Assembly (NCBI GenBank): GCA_934725785.1
Contig: CAKVCS010000009.1
Coordinates: forward strand, 1 to 15,532
DNA length: 15,532 nt
Direction: 5' to 3'
DNA from: an uncultured Bacteroidales bacterium
GTDB lineage: Bacteria; Bacteroidota; Bacteroidia; Bacteroidales; Marinilabiliaceae
Below, piece after piece: positions 6,251 to 13,308 of this stretch. The position numbers and the translations under genes were made by a program. Within the stretch, counting starts at the first letter, position 1. Each line of letters begins with the position of its first letter. The notes under the pieces were generated by a model. It was not told the DNA's origin, did no database searches, and saw only the letters and a program-made list of their open reading frames with translations.

Positions 6251-6298
6251 AATAAGAGCGGGGCGGCTCTCCGTGATTGGAGAGCCGCCCCGCTATTT
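6251..6298. terminator. Bidirectional terminator between the lipoprotein gene and carB
   Basis: A perfect 16-bp GC-rich stem (6257-6272 with 6279-6294) has a 6-base loop. On the minus strand it runs into CTTATTTTG, serving carB, whose stop codon lies 43 bases upstream of the stem. On the plus strand only ATTT follows, so it may also stop read-through from the lipoprotein gene. Confidence 0.85.
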
Positions 6299-6337
6299 CC
6301 GGTGAGCCCGATGGCCGCTGTGGCGGCCGATGTCGCT

Positions 6338-9300
6338 CTAATACTCGTCCCAAGCCTTTATGGGCACCTCGTCGGCGCCCATCTTGGTGAACGCCTTGAT
6401 GAAGGCCGAGGCCAGGCGCGCATTGGTGATGAGAGGCACGTTGAAGTCTATGGCGTCGCGGCGGATCTTGTAGCCGTTGGCCAGCTCGTTGTGCGTGAGG
6501 TTCTTCGGGATGTTCACGACGAGGTCGATCTTCTTGTCGCGGATGTAGTCCACCACGTTAGGCTGCTTGTTCTCGTCCGGCCAGAAGAGCAGTGTGCTCT
6601 CCACGCCGTTCTCCTCGAGGTATTTCTGTGTGCCGTGGGTGGCGTAGATGTTATATCCCTTGGCCTTGAGGAGCTTGGCGGCGTCGAGGAGCTCGAGCTT
6701 GGAGCGCGAGCCGCCCGAGGATATGAGGATGTTCTTTTTCGGGATTCTGTAACCCACGGAGAGCATGGACTCGAGGATGGCGTCGTCGAACGTGTTGCCG
6801 ATGCAGCCCACCTCGCCTGTCGACGACATGTCGACACCGAGCACCGGGTCGGCCTTTTGCAGTCGCGCGAAGCTGAACTGCGGAGCCTTGATGCCAACGT
6901 AGTCAATGTCGAATAGGTTCTTGGCGGGCTTCTCAACGGGCAGGCCGAGCATCACGCGCGTGGCGAGCTCGATGAGGTTGACCTTGAGCACCTTGCTGAC
7001 GAATGGGAACGAGCGGCTGGCGCGCAGGTTGACCTCGATGACGAGGATCTCGTTGTTCTTGGCCATCAGCTGCATGTTGAACGGGCCGCTTATCTCAAGA
7101 GCCTTGGCAATCTTCTTGGCCACCTTCTTGATGCGCTTGACGGTCTCGACGTAGAGCTTCTGGGGCGGGAAGACTATGGTGGCGTCGCCCGAGTGGACGC
7201 CGGCGAACTCCACATGCTCCGATATGGCGTAGGCAATCACCTCGCCACCCTGGGCCACGGCGTCGAACTCAATCTCCTTGGCCTGCTCGATGAACTGCGA
7301 CACCACGACTGGGAACTCCTTCGAGACGTTGGCCGCCAGGTTGAGGAAGTAGCCCAGCTCCTCGCGGTTGGAGACGACGTTCATGGCCGCGCCGGAGAGC
7401 ACGTAGCTCGGGCGGACAAGGACAGGGAAGCCCACCTCGTCGACGAACTTGTATATGTCGTCGATGGTGGTCAGCTCGCTCCACTTCGGCTGGTCGATGT
7501 GGAGGTCGTCGAGAAGGCTCGAGAACTTCGAGCGGTTCTCCGCGCGGTCAATGTTGACTGGCGAGGTGCCGAGAATAGGCACGTTGCGGCGGTATAGCTT
7601 CATGGCCAGATTGTTAGGAATCTGGCCTCCCACCGATACGATGACGCCCTTGGGGTTCTCGAGGTCGATGATGTCGAGCACCCGCTCCTCCGTCAGCTCG
7701 TCGAAGTAGAGGCGGTCGCACACGTCATAGTCCGTCGATACGGTCTCGGGGTTGTAGTTTATCATGACGGAGCGCAGGCCCTGGCTCTTGATGGTGTTGA
7801 TGGCGTTCACCGAGCACCAGTCGAACTCCACGGATGAGCCTATACGGTATGCGCCCGACCCGAGCACGATGACGGACTTGTGGTCGCCGAGGTAGTGGAC
7901 GTCGTTCTCAGTGCCCGAGTATGTCAAGTACAGGTAGTTGATCTGGGCTGGGAACTCGCCCGCCATGGTGTCAATCTGCTTGACCACGGGCACTATGCCG
8001 CGGCTCTTGCGGTATTTGCGGATCTCGAGCTGCTGGTCCTCCATCTTGCGCTCGGTGTCCCTGTTCACCAGCCGCGCGATCTGGAAGTCGCTGAAGCCGC
8101 ACTTCTTAGCCTCGAGCAGCAGCTCGTCGCTCACGCCCGAAATGTGCTTTGCCTCGGAGAGCTTGCGGCGTATCTGGTCAAGATGCTGAAGCTTGTAGAG
8201 GAACCACTTGTCAATCTTCGTTATGTCGTGAATCTCGTCGACGGTCATTCCGCCAGCCATGGCCTCGGATATCGCGAATACGCGCTTGTCGGTCGGGTTC
8301 TCCAGCTCCTGGCGGATGTCTATGCCCTTGAGGGGCTGGTTGGCGCAGAAGCCGTGCATGCCCTGCCCGACCATTCGGAGGCCCTTCTGAATAACCTCCT
8401 CGAACGAGCGGCCGATGGCCATAATCTCGCCCACCGACTTCATCGACGAGCCTATCTGCTTCGACACTCCGGCGAACTTGCCGAGGTCCCAGCGCGGGAT
8501 TTTGCACACGATGTAGTCCAAGGCCGGCTCGAAGAACGCTGGCGTGGTCTTCGTCACTGAGTTCTTGAGCTCCCAGAGTCCGTAACCCAGGCCGAGCTTG
8601 GCGGCGACAAAGGCGAGCGGGTAGCCCGTGGCCTTCGAGGCGAGAGCCGAGGAGCGGCTCAGGCGGGCGTTGATCTCGATGACGCGGTAGTCCTCCGAGA
8701 ACGGGTCAAGGGCGTATTGCACATTGCACTCGCCGACGATGCCGACGTGGCGCACGATTTTTATCGCGAGCTCGCGCAGCTTGTGATATTCGCTGTTGGT
8801 GAGTGTCTGCGACGGGGCCACCACGATGCTCTCGCCGGTGTGGATGCCGAGCGGGTCGAAGTTCTCCATGTTGCAGACCGTTATGCAGTTGTCGTAAGCG
8901 TCTCGGACAACCTCGTACTCAACCTCTTTCCACCCCTTGAGGCTCTCCTCGACAAGGATCTGGTTGGAGTATGAGAGGGCGTTCTCGGCGCGCTGGATGA
9001 GCTCCTCGCGGTTCGAGCAGAAGCCCGAGCCCATGCCGCCGAGGGTGTATGCCGCGCGGACGATTATAGGGAAGCCGATCTTGTCGCTCGCGGCCAGGGC
9101 CTCCTCCACCGTGTTCACGGCTATGCTGTGAGGGGTCTTCACGTCGATGCTCTTGAGCATGTTGGCGAAGATCTCGCGGTCCTCGGTGTCTATTATGGCC
9201 TCGACGGGCGTGCCGAGCACCCGCACGTTGTACTTCTCGAGCACCTTGCTCTTGAAGAGCGCGACGCCGCAGTTGAGCGCGGTCTGGCCGCCGAACGAGA

Positions 9301-9556
9301 GGAGGATGCCGTCCGGGCGCTCCTTCTCTATTACTCGCTCCACGAAGTAGGGGGTGACGGGCAGGAAGTAAATCTTGTCCGCAATGTTCTCCGATGTCTG
9401 GATTGTCGCGATGTTTGGGTTGATGAGGACGGTGCGTACGCCCTCCTCTTTGAGGGCCTTGAGGGCCTGTGAACCCGAATAGTCGAACTCGCCGGCCTCG
9501 CCAATCTTGAGGGCGCCGGAGCCGAGGATGACCACTTTCCTTACTTCGTGTACCAT
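6338..9556 (-). CDS. carB: Carbamoyl-phosphate synthase large subunit (CarB)
   Basis: CarB makes carbamoyl phosphate from bicarbonate, ammonia (delivered by the CarA glutaminase subunit) and two ATP, for arginine and pyrimidine synthesis in the cytoplasm. The 1072-residue length matches the family. The layout is classic: N-terminal carboxyphosphate half opening with VVILGSGALKIGEAGEFDYS, an ATP-grasp domain with NARLSRSSALASKATGYPLA, an oligomerisation region, a second half opening with IVLGSGAYRIGSSVEFDWC, a second ATP-grasp with EVNLRASRSFPFVSKV, and a C-terminal MGS-like allosteric domain (about 940-1072; ILISSGGSRSKLELL, YATHGTQKYL). The frame is open to a GTG at 9610, but the ATG at 9556 is preferred because MVHEVRKVVILGSG aligns with normal CarB starts and the 18 extra residues look non-homologous. 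No carA lies in the window. A TAACTTCG at 9653-9646 (one mismatch to TAnnTTTG) could be the promoter. Confidence 0.97.
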   Translation of the reverse strand: MVHEVRKVVILGSGALKIGEAGEFDYSGSQALKALKEEGVRTVLINPNIATIQTSENIADKIYFLPVTPYFVERVIEKERPDGILLSFGGQTALNCGVALFKSKVLEKYNVRVLGTPVEAIIDTEDREIFANMLKSIDVKTPHSIAVNTVEEALAASDKIGFPIIVRAAYTLGGMGSGFCSNREELIQRAENALSYSNQILVEESLKGWKEVEYEVVRDAYDNCITVCNMENFDPLGIHTGESIVVAPSQTLTNSEYHKLRELAIKIVRHVGIVGECNVQYALDPFSEDYRVIEINARLSRSSALASKATGYPLAFVAAKLGLGYGLWELKNSVTKTTPAFFEPALDYIVCKIPRWDLGKFAGVSKQIGSSMKSVGEIMAIGRSFEEVIQKGLRMVGQGMHGFCANQPLKGIDIRQELENPTDKRVFAISEAMAGGMTVDEIHDITKIDKWFLYKLQHLDQIRRKLSEAKHISGVSDELLLEAKKCGFSDFQIARLVNRDTERKMEDQQLEIRKYRKSRGIVPVVKQIDTMAGEFPAQINYLYLTYSGTENDVHYLGDHKSVIVLGSGAYRIGSSVEFDWCSVNAINTIKSQGLRSVMINYNPETVSTDYDVCDRLYFDELTEERVLDIIDLENPKGVIVSVGGQIPNNLAMKLYRRNVPILGTSPVNIDRAENRSKFSSLLDDLHIDQPKWSELTTIDDIYKFVDEVGFPVLVRPSYVLSGAAMNVVSNREELGYFLNLAANVSKEFPVVVSQFIEQAKEIEFDAVAQGGEVIAYAISEHVEFAGVHSGDATIVFPPQKLYVETVKRIKKVAKKIAKALEISGPFNMQLMAKNNEILVIEVNLRASRSFPFVSKVLKVNLIELATRVMLGLPVEKPAKNLFDIDYVGIKAPQFSFARLQKADPVLGVDMSSTGEVGCIGNTFDDAILESMLSVGYRIPKKNILISSGGSRSKLELLDAAKLLKAKGYNIYATHGTQKYLEENGVESTLLFWPDENKQPNVVDYIRDKKIDLVVNIPKNLTHNELANGYKIRRDAIDFNVPLITNARLASAFIKAFTKMGADEVPIKAWDEY

Positions 9557-9672
9557 TATAATGATGTGTGATAGAAATCTTGTATGGCAGCGCGTGCCGC
9601 TCTGGCGCACTTGTGATGCCTAATCCGTGCGGCCGCACTTTCCCGCGAAGTTACGAATATTTAATTTAAAAC

Positions 9673-9687
9673 GGGCGGGCGGGTGGG
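9673..9687 (+). other. G-quadruplex motif (four GGG runs with 1-base loops)
   Basis: GGGCGGGCGGGTGGG is the minimal, most stable type of intramolecular G-quadruplex sequence. It lies 117 bases upstream of the carB start. The G-rich strand is the template strand for carB, so folding would affect carB transcription rather than its mRNA. Confidence 0.8.
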
Positions 9688-9735
9688 CCGCTTATAACTC
9701 TTTGTGAATTTTATGGGCTGCGGTGTGACTTATGG

Positions 9736-9766
9736 CCGGCCCCGGGCGCCATGCACTCGGGGCCGG
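9736..9766. repeat. GC-rich hairpin, 9-bp perfect stem
   Basis: ccggccccg (9736-9744) pairs with cggggccgg (9758-9766) around a 13-base loop. It lies between the divergent carB and susC-like genes. No T-run follows on either strand, so it is not a standard terminator. It may belong to a carB leader RNA, a small RNA or an operator. Confidence 0.65.
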
Positions 9767-9770
9767 AATG

Positions 9771-9787
9771 GGTATGGAATGAATACC
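9771..9787. repeat. Short inverted repeat
   Basis: ggtat (9771-9775) and atacc (9783-9787) flank 7 bases, directly after the 9-bp hairpin. It is weak alone but is one of three consecutive inverted repeats. Confidence 0.35.
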
Positions 9788-9813
9788 AGGGGTGGGCCGT
9801 ATGTTAACACGCG

Positions 9814-9837
9814 CAATGCGGCCGGGTGTTCGCATTG
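9814..9837. repeat. Inverted repeat CAATGCG-N10-CGCATTG
   Basis: The 7-bp arms match perfectly around a 10-base spacer, one helical turn. The symmetry suits a dimeric DNA-binding regulator as well as an RNA hairpin. It sits about 80 bases upstream of the plus-strand -7 element. Confidence 0.55.
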
Positions 9838-9917
9838 TTCGCCTCGCTGTTTGTTAAATGTGAATTTGTGCAAAAAATATGTATGTAAAATTGTGCGCCT
9901 CTATTTTATTTGTTTTA

Positions 9918-9925
9918 TACATTTG
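9918..9925 (+). promoter_or_regulatory. Candidate -7 element (TACATTTG) for the SusC/SusD operon
   Basis: TACATTTG is an exact match to TAnnTTTG in an AT-rich region. A TTG at 9891 lies about 24 bases upstream, slightly far for the usual -33 spacing of 19-21. Transcription would start near 9932, giving a leader of about 180 bases before ATG 10113. Confidence 0.5.
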
Positions 9926-9942
9926 CATAGCGAACAGAGCAT

Positions 9943-9956
9943 AATAGTGGACTATT
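9943..9956. promoter_or_regulatory. Near-palindrome AATAGT-GG-ACTATT just downstream of the promoter
   Basis: The 6-bp arms are perfect with a 2-base centre, placed about 10-25 bases past the predicted transcription start. This is where a repressor operator could sit. No regulator gene for it is in the window. Confidence 0.35.
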
Positions 9957-10112
9957 GGTGGCCGAATTGGCAACGACATCCGACATCTTCTTAACCAAGT
10001 AGAAAAATTATAAAGATAACAAACCGAAAACTCAAACAGACAAATCAAAAAAAAAGAAGAACGAAACACTACATGAACCCCTTTTTGTTTCACTAAACCA
10101 ACACAGAGACAA

Positions 10113-13100
10113 ATGAGAATAAGACTAACGAAAATCGCGAGCGTCGCTCTTGCCGCCATGCTGCTGCTCATCGGGCAGCTTGCCTTGGCGCAGCAGCGGA
10201 CAATTCGCGGCAAAGTGGTTGACCACAGCGGTCAGCCGGTCGTCGGGGCTGCCATAGTCGAGGCCGGGACGACTAACGGAACGGTCGCCGACATCGACGG
10301 CAACTTCTCCCTCACGTTGCAGACCAACAAGCTGACCATCTCATTCATTGGTTACGAGACGCAGAACCTCGACATCACGGGGCAAAGCTCCGTCAGCGTC
10401 ACCCTCAAGGAGGATAATGTCGAGCTGGATGACGTCGTCGTCGTCGGCTACGGCCAGATGAAACGCTCGGACATGACGGGATCGGTGGTCTCGGTGGGCG
10501 ACGACGCCATCAAGAAGTCGGTTGTCACGTCGGTCGACCAGGTGCTCCAGGGCCGCGCGGCGGGCGTCTCCATCCAGGCGAACTCCGGTCAGCCGGGTGC
10601 CTCGACATCTATACGAATCCGTGGCACGAACTCGCTCAACGCGACCAACCAGCCTATTTTCGTCATTGACGGCGTTGTCATTGACGCCTCGACGAGCGAC
10701 GAGAACAGCAACCCGCTCAGCGCCATCAACCCGTCGGACATCGTCTCGATGGACGTCCTCAAAGACGCGTCGGCAACGGCCATCTACGGCTCGCGCGCGT
10801 CCAACGGCGTCATCATGATTACAACCAAGAAGGGTAAGAGCGGCGAGAGCACAATCACCTATGACGGCTATGCCGGCTGGCAGGAGATGCCGGTCCACCT
10901 CGACATGCTCAACCTCCGCGAATATGCCGCGCACCACAACACGCGCGCCAACCTCGGCATCAATGTCGACCCGAGCTCGGCGTTCGTCCGCCCCGACCTC
11001 CTCCCCGATGGGACCGACTGGCAGGACGAGCTCTTCCGCAAGGCCTTCATGCAGAGCCACAACCTCTCGATTGCAGGCGGCAAGGACAAGACGACATACG
11101 CCATCAGCGGCGGTTACCTGGATCAGGAGGGCATCGCGACAGGCTCCAGCTTCAAGCGCGTCTCTTTCCGCGGCAACGTCGAGACCGAGGTCAAGAAGTT
11201 CCTCCGCAGCGGGGCCAACTTCAGCTTCTCGGAGAGCAAGCAGGAGGTTGGCACCGACAATGACGTCATCATGAGCGCCCTTATGCAGCAGCCCACCGTA
11301 GCCGTAACCAGCGCCGACGGGTCTTTCGACGGCCCTGACGACGTCTGGATGCCCGACAACCCGGTAGGTCTCGCGTCGCTCAAGACCAACTACAACCGCA
11401 AGCTCAACTTCCGCTTCGGCGCTTGGCTCGAGGCCGACATCATTGACGGCCTCAAGTATAAGAGCGAGGTCACGGCCGACTACAACTTCAACCGTTTCTA
11501 TTATTACTGCCCGGACTACAAGTTCGGCATCAAGACGCAGGACACCCGCACCAGCAACTGGACGAAGACCTACACGCGCTACTGGAGCTGGCGCAACACT
11601 CTGACATATGACAAGGTGTTCGCCGATATCCACAACCTCAACGTCATGATTGGCCAGGAGATGAACCACAGCAACTATGAGACGCAGTACGCATCCGTGA
11701 CCGGTTTCTCCTCGAACACCACGCCCGACATCTCGGCGGGCGACCAGAGCAAGAGTAGCGCCACGGGCTATAAGAACGACAACTCCATAGCCTCCGTCTT
11801 CGGCCGCGTCTTCTACTCCTTCGACGACCGCTACCTCCTCACCGCGACCATACGCCGCGACGGCTCGAGCAAGTTCAGCGACTCTAACCGCTGGGGCTGG
11901 TTCCCGTCCGCAGCGCTCGCCTGGAAGCTCTCCAACGAGGCCTTCTTCCCCGAGCAGGATGTGCTGACCAACGCCAAGGTCCGCCTCGGATGGGGTCAGA
12001 CGGGTAACCAGAATGTCTCCGACTGGGCCTACATGTCCATCCTCTCATATAAGACGACACCTTGGGGCACCGGCGTCCTGACGGGCAACACCGCCAACCC
12101 CGACCTCGAGTGGGAGACCACCGATTCTTACAACGTGGGTCTCGACCTCTCCTTCTTCTCCAACCGCATCGAGCTCATTGCCGACGCTTATAAGAAGAAG
12201 ACGCGCAACCTGCTCCTGCAGCTCCCCCTCCCGGCCTTCCTCGGCTCTGAGGGACAGGGCGCCGCAAGCAACCCGTGGGGCAACGTCGGCTCGCTCGAGA
12301 ACAAGGGCTTCGAGCTCACTCTCAACACGGTCAACATTGACCGCGGAGGCTTCTCTTGGCGCACCAACCTCGTCTTCTCGCTCAACCGCAACAAGGTCAA
12401 GGAGCTCGACTCGTCAAGCTCCACCATCGACAAGACTTACCAGGTCGGCTCTACCAAGTACACCGTGACCCGTACTGTCGAGGGCAAGCCCATCGGCCAG
12501 TTCTACGGTTATAAGGTTATCGGAAGGTTCGACAAGCCCGAGGACTTCTATTACACGGACGCTGAGGGCAACGTGAAACAGGTTGCCCTGCCCGAGGGTA
12601 ACGTAATCGGCAAGAACAGCACCTACATCGGCGACTTCCGCTTCGCAGACATCAACGGCGACGGCAAGATCAACAACGAGGACTGCACTTTCATTGGCAA
12701 CCCCGAGCCTAAGTTCACTTACGGTATCGGCAACTCGTTCTCCTATAAGGGTATAGACCTCACAATCTTCTTCTCCGGCAGCTACGGCAACGATGCTCTC
12801 AACTTCACTCGCCACAAGATTGAGGATCCGCGCGTCAACAGCAACATCCTCAAGGATGCGCTCAACTACGCCAAGGTCGAGAAGATTGACCCCAATGGCT
12901 CCGATGACTACCGCAACATGCACGTGGTGGGCGGAGACAGCCGCATGGCCGGCATCCAGGTCTCCGACGCCAACAACAACTACACGCGCGTGTCCGACCT
13001 CTTTGTCGAGGACGCTTCGTTCATCCGCCTGCAGAACGTGTCGCTCAGCTATACGTTCCCGCGCAGCTGGAAGTGGATGGAGACGGCGCGCCTCTCCAAC

Positions 13101-13265
13101 GTGCGCGTATACGCCAACGTGCAGAACGTATATACTTGGACCAAGTATAAAGGCATGGATCCCGAGATCGGCGCAATGTATGGTGACGCACTCATGACAG
13201 GCTTCGACTACGGCCGCTACCCGTCTCCGCGCATCTTCACGTTCGGCCTTTCTGTAAGCTTCTAA
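10113..13265 (+). CDS. SusC/RagA-family TonB-linked outer membrane protein, 1050 aa
   Basis: This is the TonB-dependent channel of a glycan-uptake pair; it imports oligosaccharides captured by its SusD partner. A signal peptide (1-26, cut after ALA) is followed by a carboxypeptidase-regulatory-like beta-sandwich (about 28-100, IRGKVVDHSGQPVVGAAIVE), then the TonB box region DDVVVVGYG (106-114). The plug domain (about 118-240) carries the SusC-family motif SIRIRGTNSLNATNQPIFV and the typical AIYGSRASNGVIMITTK. The 22-strand-type barrel fills the rest and ends in the terminal Phe (GLSVSF) needed for outer-membrane insertion. No N-terminal STN signalling domain is present, so it is not built to signal to an anti-sigma factor. 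The susD-like gene follows after 43 bases. The substrate cannot be deduced. Confidence 0.97.
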   Translation: MRIRLTKIASVALAAMLLLIGQLALAQQRTIRGKVVDHSGQPVVGAAIVEAGTTNGTVADIDGNFSLTLQTNKLTISFIGYETQNLDITGQSSVSVTLKEDNVELDDVVVVGYGQMKRSDMTGSVVSVGDDAIKKSVVTSVDQVLQGRAAGVSIQANSGQPGASTSIRIRGTNSLNATNQPIFVIDGVVIDASTSDENSNPLSAINPSDIVSMDVLKDASATAIYGSRASNGVIMITTKKGKSGESTITYDGYAGWQEMPVHLDMLNLREYAAHHNTRANLGINVDPSSAFVRPDLLPDGTDWQDELFRKAFMQSHNLSIAGGKDKTTYAISGGYLDQEGIATGSSFKRVSFRGNVETEVKKFLRSGANFSFSESKQEVGTDNDVIMSALMQQPTVAVTSADGSFDGPDDVWMPDNPVGLASLKTNYNRKLNFRFGAWLEADIIDGLKYKSEVTADYNFNRFYYYCPDYKFGIKTQDTRTSNWTKTYTRYWSWRNTLTYDKVFADIHNLNVMIGQEMNHSNYETQYASVTGFSSNTTPDISAGDQSKSSATGYKNDNSIASVFGRVFYSFDDRYLLTATIRRDGSSKFSDSNRWGWFPSAALAWKLSNEAFFPEQDVLTNAKVRLGWGQTGNQNVSDWAYMSILSYKTTPWGTGVLTGNTANPDLEWETTDSYNVGLDLSFFSNRIELIADAYKKKTRNLLLQLPLPAFLGSEGQGAASNPWGNVGSLENKGFELTLNTVNIDRGGFSWRTNLVFSLNRNKVKELDSSSSTIDKTYQVGSTKYTVTRTVEGKPIGQFYGYKVIGRFDKPEDFYYTDAEGNVKQVALPEGNVIGKNSTYIGDFRFADINGDGKINNEDCTFIGNPEPKFTYGIGNSFSYKGIDLTIFFSGSYGNDALNFTRHKIEDPRVNSNILKDALNYAKVEKIDPNGSDDYRNMHVVGGDSRMAGIQVSDANNNYTRVSDLFVEDASFIRLQNVSLSYTFPRSWKWMETARLSNVRVYANVQNVYTWTKYKGMDPEIGAMYGDALMTGFDYGRYPSPRIFTFGLSVSF

Positions 13266-13284
13266 AGCTTCGTACAGCTTTTTT
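13264..13284 (+). terminator. Weak hairpin with T-run between the susC-like and susD-like genes
   Basis: aaagct (13264-13269) pairs with agcttt (13276-13281), and T's continue to 13284. The stem is short and overlaps the SusC stop codon. It could act as an attenuator lowering susD transcription, or as a processing site; full termination is unlikely because the genes form a standard operon. Confidence 0.4.
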
Positions 13285-13308
13285 GAATGACTTAACAAAG
13301 GAAAGACA

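Larger units (their letters stand above)
9557..10112. other. Divergent intergenic region between carB and the susC-like gene
   Basis: The 556 bases contain no gene I can support. They hold a weak carB promoter candidate (9646-9653, minus strand), a G-quadruplex motif (9673-9687), three inverted repeats (9736-9766, 9771-9787, 9814-9837), a plus-strand -7 element (9918-9925), a near-palindrome (9943-9956) and a long A-rich leader (about 9990-10112). The left half is GC-rich and structured; the right half is AT-rich, as expected for a Bacteroidales promoter and translation-enhancing leader. The structured left half could be a leader RNA of carB or an unannotated small RNA. Confidence 0.6.

Noticed and set aside
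6182..6916. Plus-strand open frame of 244 codons near the end of carB
   Set aside because: It begins inside the terminator region and runs antisense to the conserved MGS-like domain of carB.
9557..9610. GTG start giving CarB 18 extra residues
   Set aside because: Family alignment starts at MVHEVRKVVILGSG; the extra residues do not look like CarB.
10341..11669. Long open frame (442 codons) antisense to the susC-like gene
   Set aside because: It lies fully inside a clear SusC homolog. GC-rich codon bias suppresses stop codons on the opposite strand, and the translation has low-complexity Val/Ala/Arg/Glu content with no motif.
3284..13265. Idea that the ECF sigma/anti-sigma pair controls the SusC/SusD operon by trans-envelope signalling (FecI/FecR style)
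   Set aside because: The SusC-like protein has no STN signalling domain and the anti-sigma candidate lacks a FecR-type periplasmic domain; carB also separates them.
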